Part shown: in pieces, positions 1 through 5,064 of the stretch
Position numbering within the stretch: position 1 is the first letter of the stretch
Layout: each line of letters opens with the position of its first letter
Assembly (NCBI GenBank): GCA_036265345.1
Contig: DATAPE010000055.1
Location: 1-5,772 of the forward strand
Direction: 5' to 3'
DNA: 5,772 nt
Source of the DNA: DATAPE01 sp036265345
GTDB taxonomy: Bacteria > Actinomycetota > CADDZG01 > WHSQ01
Program-made: the position numbers and the translations under genes
The notes under the pieces: generated by a model
What the model saw: only the letters and a program-made list of their open reading frames with translations
Database searches by the model: none
Told to the model about the DNA's origin: nothing

Positions 1-94
1 GCTGGTAACGCTCACGGGCGTACCGCTCCTCGGCCTCGAGCTCGATGAGCCGCGGCGTGAGCGCTTTGCCTGCGCTTGGCGTTTGAGAGCGCAT
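1..94 (-). CDS. Small charged hypothetical protein, N-terminal part (runs off the left edge)
   Basis: An ATG at 94 (reverse strand) opens a frame that stays open to the window edge, giving 31 residues beginning MRSQTPSAGKALTPRLIELE and continuing with a glutamate/arginine/tyrosine-rich stretch that looks helical. Third codon positions are mostly G or C, as in the neighbouring genes. The ATG lies 18 nt after the stop of the DUF2294 gene and in the same frame, so both are probably on one transcript. No strong ribosome binding site is visible; the nearest GAGG is too far upstream. I do not recognise the family, and the missing C-terminus prevents any functional call. Confidence 0.5.
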   Translation of the reverse strand, partial: MRSQTPSAGKALTPRLIELEAEERYARERYQ

Positions 95-112
95 CGCGGT
101 CTCGCCCGGTCC

Positions 113-556
113 TCAAATGACGCGCGCCGGGAAGAGCCGGAAGTCCCCTCCCCGTCGCCGGTCGGCGAGTGAGGGCGCTCCTCGGTTGAACGATGGCTCC
201 AGAGTGAATACCTCCGTGGCGACGTCCGTGTCCCGGTCGTGGCTGCTGACCAACGAGCTGACGCGTTGGCGCGTCAGCCTCACGACCGCCGCGATGGCGT
301 CTCGCTTGTAGGCCGCAGCGGTGAGCTTCCCGACGCCCCGGACGGTGTCCCCGGTCTGCCGAGCGATCATGCCCCGGTTGTAGTCGCCGACTGCGTCAAC
401 GAGCACGCAGGTGACGACGTTGCCGCGAATCTCGGTTCGCGCCCTGCTCGGCGGCTTGCCCGCATATTGCGTCCAAAGCGAGACGAGCGCCTCGGTGAGC
501 TCGGCCGGCAATCCGCTGCCAGCGGCGCGATCACCGGCGACGCTTGAGGTCATCAT
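113..556 (-). CDS. DUF2294 (MpsC-domain) protein
   Basis: The 147-residue protein matches the DUF2294/MpsC pattern as I know it: an N-terminal helix, the segment QYAGKPPSRARTEIRGNVVT (about residues 30-49), a central basic helical part, and a closing strand ending in VFTLEP. Family members usually read YxGxGP followed by K/R-A-R; here GKPP replaces GKGP, so this copy is somewhat divergent. MpsC is named from the staphylococcal MpsABC cation and inorganic-carbon uptake system, but stand-alone DUF2294 proteins of actinomycetes have no established role. There are no membrane segments or signal peptide, so it should be cytoplasmic. The start at 556 is chosen because GGAG sits 8 nt upstream and the ATGA overlap with the preceding small gene implies translational coupling; ATG 553 is the alternative. 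The C-terminal 25 residues are arginine-rich. Confidence 0.8.
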   Translation of the reverse strand: MMTSSVAGDRAAGSGLPAELTEALVSLWTQYAGKPPSRARTEIRGNVVTCVLVDAVGDYNRGMIARQTGDTVRGVGKLTAAAYKRDAIAAVVRLTRQRVSSLVSSHDRDTDVATEVFTLEPSFNRGAPSLADRRRGGDFRLFPARVI

Positions 557-717
557 TGGCCCGTCTCCGTTCGCGGCGACCCTTCCGGGATCGGTGATCG
601 CTCGGGGATCGGCGATGCGGGCGGGATCGGCGACGCGGCCGGCACCGGTGACGGTGGTGGAATCACCGAACGCGCGGGCGGTATCGACGATGGTGTGGTG
701 GTTTCGGTTGCGGCCAT
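553..717 (-). CDS. 54-residue proline-rich small protein with SPIPxx repeats
   Basis: The reverse strand has AAGGAGG (730-724), a 6-nt spacer and an ATG at 717, which is the best ribosome binding site in this part of the window. The frame encodes 54 residues, starts MAATETTTPSSIPPARSVIP, and ends in TGA sharing ATGA with the start of the DUF2294 gene (556-553). About a third of the residues are proline. The second half holds a hexapeptide repeat (SPIPPA, SPIPER, SPIPEG). There is no signal peptide, membrane helix or cysteine, so it should be disordered. It could be a true microprotein that works with the DUF2294 protein, a translated leader whose translation controls it, or an N-terminal extension separated by a frameshift. 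Proline runs could slow ribosomes. I know no homologue. Confidence 0.6.
   Translation of the reverse strand: MAATETTTPSSIPPARSVIPPPSPVPAASPIPPASPIPERSPIPEGSPRTETGQ
587..637 (-). repeat. Three 18-bp tandem units inside the proline-rich gene
   Basis: On the + strand, GGGATCGG(T/C)GA(T/C) begins at 587, 605 and 623, an exact period of 18 bases. This equals six codons and produces the SPIPxx hexapeptides on the reverse strand. The units differ by a few bases, mostly in the last third, so they look like an old in-frame duplication. Confidence 0.7.
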
Positions 718-723
718 CGCTGG

Positions 724-730
724 CCTCCTT
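724..730 (-). promoter_or_regulatory. Strong Shine-Dalgarno site setting the start of the proline-rich gene
   Basis: The reverse strand reads AAGGAGG, complementary to the anti-Shine-Dalgarno sequence of 16S rRNA, 6 nt before ATG 717. It is the main reason for calling a gene in the 160 bases between the DUF2294 gene and the regulator. Its complementary strand runs into the forward -35 box, so the two signals share bases. Confidence 0.7.
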
Positions 731-758
731 GCAAGTGGATGGAACTTGAATGTATCAT
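729..758 (+). promoter_or_regulatory. Candidate promoter of the winged-helix regulator (leaderless start)
   Basis: TTGCAA (729-734) and TATCAT (753-758) are separated by 18 bases and match the -35/-10 consensus at 4 of 6 and 5 of 6 positions. Counting 7 bases past the -10 box puts the transcript start at A765, the first base of the regulator's ATG. That is the geometry of leaderless mRNAs common in actinomycetes, and it fits the lack of a ribosome binding site before this ATG. Confidence 0.5.
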
Positions 759-770
759 GTATTCATGAAT
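747..770. promoter_or_regulatory. Palindromic operator candidate in the divergent control region
   Basis: Two overlapping dyads lie in an AT-rich patch unlike the surrounding GC-rich DNA. TGAAT-9-ATTCA (747-765) matches its reverse complement at 14 of 19 positions. ATTCATGAAT (761-770) is a perfect 10-bp palindrome covering the predicted transcript start and the start codon of the regulator. A protein bound here would block the forward promoter and could affect the leftward genes. Autoregulation by the adjacent winged-helix protein is the natural guess; it is inference. Confidence 0.45.
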
Positions 771-1142
771 TCTCCTTCTAGAAATCAGCATCCAACGTGG
801 GACTTCCTGACCAACCACGCCCACGTCCTCACCTGCGTTGCCGATGACCCCGGAATCCGCCTCCGGGACATCGCCACCGCGGTCGGGATCACCGAGCGCG
901 CCGCCCACCACATCCTCTCCGAGCTGGTCGAAGCTGGCTACGTGCTGCGGGAGCGAGAGGGACGGCGGAACCGCTACCAGGTCGTACCCGATCTTCCCCT
1001 GCGTCATCCGCTCGTCAAGGGGCGAGACGTGGGGGATCTGCTCGAAGTGCTGCTCGGGCCGGCGCGGCCAGGAGATGAGATTCCCAGCGAGCAACGGACG
1101 GCGACTGGCCTCCAGCTGAAGGCCGGCGATGCCGAAGCGTAG
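765..1142 (+). CDS. Winged helix-turn-helix transcriptional regulator (MarR-like)
   Basis: This is a small DNA-binding regulator of 125 residues. The winged helix spans roughly residues 12-75: a helix beginning WDFLTNHAHVL, a helix-turn-helix of about 31-54 with recognition-type sequence VGITERAAHHILSELVEAGY, and a basic wing (REREGRRNRYQV). The rest, DLPLRHPL plus a short leucine-rich tail, is too small for an effector domain, so any ligand pocket must be minimal or lie at a dimer interface. Cytoplasmic. I prefer ATG 765 because it coincides with the predicted transcript start; ATG 750 (five residues longer, weak GGAA site) is possible. It overlaps the next gene by 14 nt and is divergent from the proline-rich/DUF2294 pair, a common arrangement for a regulator and its target. 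Confidence 0.75.
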   Translation: MNSPSRNQHPTWDFLTNHAHVLTCVADDPGIRLRDIATAVGITERAAHHILSELVEAGYVLREREGRRNRYQVVPDLPLRHPLVKGRDVGDLLEVLLGPARPGDEIPSEQRTATGLQLKAGDAEA

Positions 1143-1431
1143 CCCAACCCATACCACTCGCTTGCCGCGCCTGCTCGAGCGTGTGGTTCAGCAGCGCCGC
1201 GCTTCGGCGCCCAAGACCGAGCCAGAAGGTGAGCAGGCGGATCACGACCAACGAATCAGGGCGCTGGAGGAGCGCATTGACGCTCTCGAGGCTTTATTGG
1301 AGGGACTACAGGATTCGGTCCACCGCGAGGCCATCCGTCGCACGCGTGAGTTCGAGGAGATCAACAGGAAGATTCAGCCCGCCGAGACGGCACGAACGCT
1401 GGAAAAGCATGCGCGGGAACACGGGCTGTAG
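1129..1431 (+). CDS. Small coiled-coil protein, function unknown
   Basis: This is a 100-residue, highly charged protein with no signal peptide, membrane helix or cysteine. The first 30 residues are basic. From about residue 40 a clear heptad pattern runs I43, L46, I50, L53, L57, L60, V64, so a dimeric or trimeric coiled coil is expected. A second helical, arginine/glutamate-rich part follows. The ATG at 1129 has GAAGG about 6 nt upstream and overlaps the end of the regulator gene by 14 nt in another frame, suggesting co-transcription and coupled translation. It may partner the regulator, but that is inferred only from position. I do not recognise a family. Confidence 0.6.
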   Translation: MPKRSPTHTTRLPRLLERVVQQRRASAPKTEPEGEQADHDQRIRALEERIDALEALLEGLQDSVHREAIRRTREFEEINRKIQPAETARTLEKHAREHGL

Positions 1432-1441
1432 GAACAGAGAA

Positions 1442-1453
1442 GCGGGATCCCGC
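1442..1453. other. Perfect 12-bp palindrome after the coiled-coil gene
   Basis: GCGGGATCCCGC is fully self-complementary and starts 11 nt after the stop of the coiled-coil gene. It has no loop spacing and no T run, so it is a weak terminator candidate; a protein-binding site or chance is equally possible. Confidence 0.3.
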
Positions 1454-1550
1454 ACAGGCTGACGCCTCTCGCGCCACCAGGGGCAATAGGTATAGGCTCG
1501 ACTCGGGGCCGTACCCAGCAGCCCTGCGACTCCCCCGGAATGGAGGATCG

Positions 1551-1886
1551 ATGTACGCAAGCGTGCGGAAGTACAGCGTCGATGCGGAGCGCGTCAACGA
1601 GTTCATGCACCAGTTGGACCAGAAGTGCGCGGCGCGGTTGGAGCAGATGTCCGGCTTCATCGCCTACCAGGCGATTGACGCGGGCGTGGACAGGGCGGGA
1701 GAGGGCACGGTGTTCACGGTGACCATCTGCGGTAATCGAGAGGCGGCTGACAGATCCGCCGAGATCGCGGCCGAATTCATCCGCGACGAGCTCGGCCACG
1801 TCGGGGTCGAGCGTCTCGAAGCGGCCACCGGAACGGTCAGCGTAAACCGCGCGATGTCCAAGGTGCTCGACGCCGCTCACGCATAG
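1551..1886 (+). CDS. ABM-like dimeric alpha/beta-barrel protein
   Basis: The 111-residue protein has the layout of the antibiotic biosynthesis monooxygenase (ABM)-like superfamily. It opens with a strand (MYASVRKYSV), then a helix (residues 12-32), the typical turn and strand SGFIAYQAIDAG (34-45), a strand TVFTVTICG, a long helix starting NREAADRSAEIAAEFIRDEL, and a final strand. Members are small cytoplasmic dimers whose roles range from heme degradation and quinone oxidation to none known. No catalytic residues can be assigned here, so a reaction should not be inferred. GGAGG (1542-1546) lies 4 nt before the ATG. The 119-nt gap from the previous gene and an AT-rich patch at 1484-1496 suggest its own promoter, but I cannot fix the boxes. 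Confidence 0.7.
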   Translation: MYASVRKYSVDAERVNEFMHQLDQKCAARLEQMSGFIAYQAIDAGVDRAGEGTVFTVTICGNREAADRSAEIAAEFIRDELGHVGVERLEAATGTVSVNRAMSKVLDAAHA

Positions 1887-2133
1887 CCTCCGTTTAGTCG
1901 CGTGCTTCCGCTTCGCGCGAGAAGCAGAACTCGGCCCTGGTGGGGACGGGACGGAGGGGGAGCCGCGCCGGGATCACACTCGTGCCGCCCGAGGCCTGCA
2001 TAGGCCGCCTGGCGGCGGCTGTCGTCAGCCGCAGCGGTGGCAGGTGATCAGCATTCACGCAGTCTTTCTACTTTCGCGCAAAGCAGAAGCGTGGGCTACT
2101 CCCGCTGTTCCATGGCCTCGCGCGCTTCGGCGA
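1887..2133. other. Intergenic stretch with hairpins and no convincing gene
   Basis: Frames here are open by GC content only; none combines a ribosome binding site with coding-like codon use or a recognisable protein. A frame from 2044 to 2373 on the + strand would also cross the terminator at 2260-2288 and is rejected. The stretch holds the related hairpins at 1903-1926 and 2066-2088 and a 6-bp hairpin GCGGCT/AGCCGC (2015-2032, loop GTCGTC) with no T run. Confidence 0.6.
1903..2088. repeat. Two related hairpins sharing the segment TTCGCGC(n)AAGCAGAA
   Basis: The first copy is TGCTTC (1903-1908) facing GAAGCA (1921-1926), with TTCGCGC between them. The second is TTCTACTTT (2066-2074), loop CGCGC, then AAAGCAGAA (2080-2088), which pairs along its length with one A-C mismatch. 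The shared segments, at 1912 and 2073, differ by a 2-base gap and one substitution. Both could fold as RNA. They may be a degenerate duplication or short dispersed repeats of the host genome. Confidence 0.45.
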
Positions 2134-2163
2134 TTGGCGCAAGTCGCGGATAAGAGCTACCAT
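2134..2163 (+). promoter_or_regulatory. Candidate promoter of the structured RNA and DUF2294 operon
   Basis: TTGGCG (2134-2139) and TACCAT (2158-2163) are 18 bases apart and fit the actinomycete TTGACN/TANNNT pattern. The predicted start is about 2170, immediately before the first strong hairpin. No better promoter is visible between the downstream terminator and the DUF2294 start, so the operon may depend on read-through from here. Confidence 0.4.
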
Positions 2164-2169
2164 GAAGGG

Positions 2170-2288
2170 GCGGTCCAGGAGCTCGGCCTGGGCTCTTGGA
2201 ACCCGCAAGTAATCAGTCGAAGTGGGCTCGCTCCACCGAGCTGCAGGGGCGCGAGCTACCTTCGGTCAACGGCTGAAGCATTTTTTTT
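2170..2288 (+). ncRNA. Candidate structured leader or small RNA of about 120 nt, three hairpins
   Basis: Three hairpins follow one another. Hairpin 1 pairs GGTCCAGGAGC (2172-2182) with GCTCTTGGAACC (2192-2203), 11 pairs with one bulged A and a 9-nt loop. Hairpin 2 pairs CAGTCG and GTGGG (2214-2226) with TCCAC, CGA and CTG (2232-2243), 11 pairs with a 5-nt loop. Hairpin 3 is the terminator at 2260-2278. Competing pairings exist: AGCTCGG (2180-2186) with CCGAGCT (2236-2242), and GTCGAAG (2216-2222) with the 5' arm of the terminator (2260-2266). That would allow an on/off switch for the DUF2294 operon starting at 2383. I compared it by eye with c-di-AMP, cobalamin, c-di-GMP and fluoride riboswitches, RNase P, SRP and tmRNA and saw no match. 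An independent small RNA is the alternative. Confidence 0.45.
2260..2288 (+). terminator. Intrinsic terminator or attenuator upstream of the DUF2294 operon
   Basis: CTTCGGTC (2260-2267), loop AAC, then GGCTGAAG (2271-2278) forms an 8-bp stem with two G-U pairs. It is followed by CA and eight Ts (2281-2288). Runs of eight Ts are rare in DNA of this composition, so the signal stands out. It ends 94 nt before the first DUF2294 ATG and reads toward it, a position typical of attenuators. Confidence 0.7.
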
Positions 2289-2382
2289 ATGGCCGATGGT
2301 GAAGTCGATGTCCGCGAGTTGGAGGGCGACCGCGTCCCAACCTGCGAGCGCGTGGCCTCGAGAACCCGCGTAGGGAGGCGTG

Positions 2383-2787
2383 ATGGCTGAAGAGAGCACG
2401 CAGCAGGCGGAAGCGGTCATCGCGAATGAGATCTCACGAGTACAGGGTGAGTACTACGGCCTCGCGCCAGCGGAATCACGGGCCTTCTACATCCCCGGCC
2501 ACGCGGTCATGGTCGTCCTGCCCGAGCCGTTCACACCTGCCGAGAAGGTGATGATCCAGCACGGGGCCGGACCTGAGATCCAGAACATGCGTCGTCGCTT
2601 TCAGCAGATCAATGCGGATCAGTTCATAAGCATCGTCGAGCAGGCCACGGGCGAGACCGTGGCGAGCTTCCTCAGCGAGACGAACATTTCCGACAGGGTC
2701 TCGGTTGAGGTCTTCCTGCTCGGGCCCCCGCGCACCGACATGGAGTCGTTCGAGGAGGCCGAGATCAAGGAGCCCGAGGAGACTTAA
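2383..2787 (+). CDS. DUF2294 (MpsC-domain) protein, divergent copy
   Basis: The 134-residue cytoplasmic protein aligns by eye with the DUF2294 plan: a first helix, then EYYGLAPAES (about 23-32) at the position of the usual YxGxGP motif, strands AFYIPGHAVMVVLPEPFTPA, a helix with RRRFQQINADQFISIVEQ, the phrase TGETVASFLSET, and the closing strand VEVFLLGP. TGxxVxxFLS near the C-terminus is typical of the family. The GP motif is degenerate. The last 20 residues are very acidic. ATG 2383 is preferred over the in-frame GTG 2380 because AGGGAGG (2372-2378) then has a 4-nt spacer instead of 1. It is the first gene of an operon with a second, clearly different DUF2294 gene 2 nt downstream, suggesting an unlike pair that may form a heteromer (inference). 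Confidence 0.75.
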   Translation: MAEESTQQAEAVIANEISRVQGEYYGLAPAESRAFYIPGHAVMVVLPEPFTPAEKVMIQHGAGPEIQNMRRRFQQINADQFISIVEQATGETVASFLSETNISDRVSVEVFLLGPPRTDMESFEEAEIKEPEET

Positions 2788-2789
2788 AC

Positions 2790-3236
2790 GTGTCCGGCGA
2801 CCAAGCGCGACCGACGCGAGCTGACACGCCGGAGCGCTCCGATCTCGGGCGCCAGGCGGGAGAGGTCTCCGGAGCCATCGTGCGCCTTTTCAGTCGCTAT
2901 GCGGGTCGCGGCCCCACCAAGGCCCGCACGACCCTCAACGCCAATCTCGTCGCGGTGGTCCTGGAGAACGCGCTCACCACAGCAGAGTTGACCCTCGTCG
3001 CCGCGGGCGAGGTGGAGCCGGTGAAGGCAATGCGCCGCAAGTATCACGATGCGATGCGCGAGAAGATGATCGAGGCCGTCGAGCGGATCGTCGATCGGAA
3101 GGTGGTGACACTGCTCAGCGATATCGACCCCGTGGCGAATGTCGCGGCGGAGGTCTTCGTCCTCGAGCATCATCCGGATAGGGGCCTTACAGCGACGGTC
3201 GAGATGGGCGAGGAGCAGCTAAAAGCAGAAACCTGA
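2790..3236 (+). CDS. DUF2294 (MpsC-domain) protein, canonical copy
   Basis: This 148-residue protein has the clearest family signature in the window: SRYAGRGPTKARTTLNANLV (residues 35-54), then ENALTTAELTLVAAGE, a basic helical segment MRRKYHDAMREKMIEAVERI, RKVVTLLSDIDP, and the strand VFVLEHHP (from 122). The first 20 residues are polar and likely disordered. There is no signal peptide or membrane span. The GTG start lies 2 nt after the stop of the preceding DUF2294 gene, with GAGGAG about 8 nt upstream inside that gene, so translation should be coupled. The role of stand-alone family members is unknown; the link to the MpsABC ion and bicarbonate system rests on the domain name, and no MpsA- or MpsB-like gene is visible nearby. 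Confidence 0.85.
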   Translation: MSGDQARPTRADTPERSDLGRQAGEVSGAIVRLFSRYAGRGPTKARTTLNANLVAVVLENALTTAELTLVAAGEVEPVKAMRRKYHDAMREKMIEAVERIVDRKVVTLLSDIDPVANVAAEVFVLEHHPDRGLTATVEMGEEQLKAET

Positions 3237-3453
3237 GAGAGCAGGGCGACTCGTCGAGCTGGTCCCGGGAACTCCGTAACCCCCTCGCGGGCCATTCTTG
3301 CGTGTTCCGACCTGACAGGAAGCTCTATCGGAAGCGCTTCTGGGTCATGCCTGCAATCAGAACGTGCCAGGCGGTTGCGCTTTTGATGCGCCGTTTCCGT
3401 GCTTGCTGCACAGGACAGCATCGACCGCAAGCAGCTCGAGCGCTGGCTCTTGT

Positions 3454-3503
3454 CGGACGGCTAGTCCGGAGCTCCTCTTGGTCCGCACGTCTACGGACCT
3501 TTA
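3454..3503 (+). terminator. Two tandem hairpins, the second followed by a short T run
   Basis: CGGAC (3454-3458), loop GGCTA, GTCCG (3464-3468) is followed by GGTCCG (3480-3485), an 8-nt loop and CGGACC (3494-3499), then TTTA. The second could terminate the DUF2294 operon, although the T run is short and the hairpin lies about 240 nt beyond the last gene. Arms of one hairpin can also pair with arms of the other, so alternative folds are possible. Confidence 0.35.
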
Positions 3504-3542
3504 GCGCGAATTTCGCCTGACCGTGGACTGCGCCCCCTTTGT

Positions 3543-3548
3543 TACGAT
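3543..3548 (+). promoter_or_regulatory. Candidate -10 box for the metallopeptidase gene
   Basis: TACGAT fits the actinomycete TANNNT -10 pattern and lies 33 nt before the peptidase ATG, in the only AT-leaning patch of the region. A -35 box is not clear: CTGACC (3517-3522) would need a 20-nt spacer, longer than usual. Confidence 0.3.
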
Positions 3549-3581
3549 CGCGCCTCGTTCGGTCGACCCGGGAGGGGCTTC

Positions 3582-4979
3582 ATGTATTGGGCTCGGAGGG
3601 TTCTTTGGCTCGGTAGCGTTGGGCTGCTCGTCGCTGCGCTGCTCGGGACTACGCCAGCCGGAGCATCGACCCCTGATCTCAAGCTGATCCGCGTTCGCGA
3701 ATCGCTGCTCGGCACGCACTATTGGTACCAGCAGACCTACCGGGGTCTTCCGGTCCTTGGGGGCTACTACGCAAGACACGTCGACCGGAAGGGCCGGGAA
3801 TTCCTGGTTCAGGACGGGCGCCGCCAGGTAGCGGCGCCGACTTCGACCGTGCCCTCGGTTCCCCGGTCCCGGGCCGCAACGGTGGCCACCACGCGCGCGA
3901 AAGGTCACGCCGGCCGGGCCGATCTGGCGGTGCTCCCCGGGGACCCGGCACGCCTGGTTTGGGAGGTCCCCGTGACCTCACCCTCCTCGGACCGACGCGT
4001 CCTTGTGGGTGCCCGCTCGGGCAGGGTCCTCGAGGTGGAGAACCTGATCAAGGAGGCCACGGGATCGGGGCGGGTGTTCGATCCGAACCCCGTGGTCACG
4101 CTGCAGGACGAGTCGCTGACGGACCAGAACGATGCCGACTACGCCGCGTTACAGCCCGCGTACCAAAACGTGTCCCTGGCGCAGCTCGACGGTTCCGGTT
4201 TCCTGATCGGCGACTTCGCCAACATCGCGCTGAAGGAGAACCGGGCCGCGTTCTCACCCTCGCTCACGTTCTCGTTCGGTCGCACCGACGATCGGTTCGA
4301 GCAGGTGATGGCGTACTACGACGCCACCCAGACCCAGACCTACATCCAGAGCTTGGGGTTCACCAACGTGGACAACGAGTCGCAGGACTTGATCACTGAC
4401 AAGTACCACGGGGACAACTCCTTCTACATCCCCAGCCAGGACACGATCTCACTAGGGTCCGGAGGGGTGGATGACGCCGAGGATGCCGAGGTAACGTGGC
4501 ACGAGTACGGCCACGCCATCCAAGACGACCAGGTGCCCGGGTTCGGGGCCAAGAACCCAGCCGGCTCGATCGGGGAGGGGTTCGGCGACTACTGGGCGTT
4601 CACCATGTCCCAGGCTGATAGCCCCGATACCGCGATCACCCCACTGGCGTGCATCGCCGATTGGGACTCGGTCTCATACACGTCGACCGAGCCCCATTGC
4701 CTGCGCCGCGTTGACACAAACAAGACTATGGCGGACAACGATCCCAAGGGGGATGTCCACGCCAACGGCGAGATCTGGTCGAGGGCCCTGTACGACATCA
4801 ACCAGGGGTTGGGGCGCGACAGGGCCAACACGATCATCCTCGAGGCGCAATTCCAGTTCGCCCCCGATACCTCGTTCGCGGCGGCAGCGCAAGCAACGGT
4901 AGGGACAGCGCAGCGACTCTACGGGTCGCGCGCCGCGCAAGTATGCCGCCAGGCGTTCGAGGCCCGAGAGATCCTCTAG
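3582..4979 (+). CDS. Secreted M36 (fungalysin-type) zinc metallopeptidase
   Basis: This is a 465-residue preproenzyme. Residues 1-28 are a Sec signal peptide (basic start, hydrophobic core LWLGSVGLLVAALLG, cleavage after AGA). Residues 33-80 resemble the FTP propeptide (TGTHYWYQQTY-like core, GLPVLGGYYARHVD), followed by a PepSY-like segment (about 115-155) that should keep the enzyme inactive until processed. The catalytic part starts near 165. It has the zinc motif HEYGH (H307, E308, H311), the third ligand E332 in GEGFGDYW (ExxxD pattern) and H393 in DVHANGEIW, matching the transition-state histidine region. All required residues are present. It is shorter than fungal fungalysins and has no C-terminal P domain or cell-wall anchor. 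The ATG is set by GGGAGG 6 nt upstream. Peptidase M4 is the closest alternative; HANGEIW and the tail FEAREIL favour M36. Confidence 0.9.
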   Translation: MYWARRVLWLGSVGLLVAALLGTTPAGASTPDLKLIRVRESLLGTHYWYQQTYRGLPVLGGYYARHVDRKGREFLVQDGRRQVAAPTSTVPSVPRSRAATVATTRAKGHAGRADLAVLPGDPARLVWEVPVTSPSSDRRVLVGARSGRVLEVENLIKEATGSGRVFDPNPVVTLQDESLTDQNDADYAALQPAYQNVSLAQLDGSGFLIGDFANIALKENRAAFSPSLTFSFGRTDDRFEQVMAYYDATQTQTYIQSLGFTNVDNESQDLITDKYHGDNSFYIPSQDTISLGSGGVDDAEDAEVTWHEYGHAIQDDQVPGFGAKNPAGSIGEGFGDYWAFTMSQADSPDTAITPLACIADWDSVSYTSTEPHCLRRVDTNKTMADNDPKGDVHANGEIWSRALYDINQGLGRDRANTIILEAQFQFAPDTSFAAAAQATVGTAQRLYGSRAAQVCRQAFEAREIL

Positions 4980-5064
4980 CTCGGCCGAATCGAAAGCAAG
5001 ATCTGGCGACCGCTGTCGGCCGGGAGTACGTGGATCGTGCGCAAACCGGTGCCAACGGGACCGC

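Larger units (their letters stand above)
3237..3569. other. Intergenic spacer, possible gene remnant and hairpins
   Basis: I see no complete gene. A + strand frame from 3302 to 3520 has unusual composition and no ribosome binding site. In another frame, 3414-3464 reads DSIDRKQLERWLLSDG and then TAG, with every codon ending in G or C, and could be the tail of a decayed gene or a 21-residue ORF from GTG 3399. GAAGCGCTTC (3331-3340) is a perfect palindrome. Two hairpins lie at 3454-3499. Confidence 0.5.

Noticed and set aside
767..782. GAATTC and TCTAGA restriction-site palindromes near the regulator start
   Set aside because: Could suggest vector sequence, but the flanking DNA is continuous with the genes and the sites fit an AT-rich operator patch; most likely coincidence.
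1374..1880. 168-codon reverse-strand frame covering the ABM-like gene
   Set aside because: Antisense shadow; the forward frame has a ribosome binding site and a recognisable fold.
2281..2370. Reverse-strand stretch reading AGWDAVALQLADIDFTIGHK, protein-like in appearance
   Set aside because: It has no start with a ribosome binding site, runs into poly-lysine/asparagine codons from the T run, and no domain is recognisable; a coincidence or an unidentifiable remnant.
2044..2373. 109-codon open frame on the + strand before the DUF2294 operon
   Set aside because: No ribosome binding site, atypical composition, and it crosses the strong terminator with eight Ts; best explained as an open frame over structured RNA.
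2289..2390. 33-codon ORF starting MADGEVDVRE directly after the T run
   Set aside because: No space for a ribosome binding site because eight Ts and a terminator stem precede it; it overlaps the real DUF2294 start in another frame.
3302..3520. 72-codon + strand frame rich in Arg, Ala and Cys
   Set aside because: No ribosome binding site or recognisable domain, and it spans two hairpins.
3722..4399. 225-codon open frame within the metallopeptidase gene
   Set aside because: It is a shadow of the M36 gene, rich in Gly, Pro and Arg, as expected from a high-GC alternate frame.
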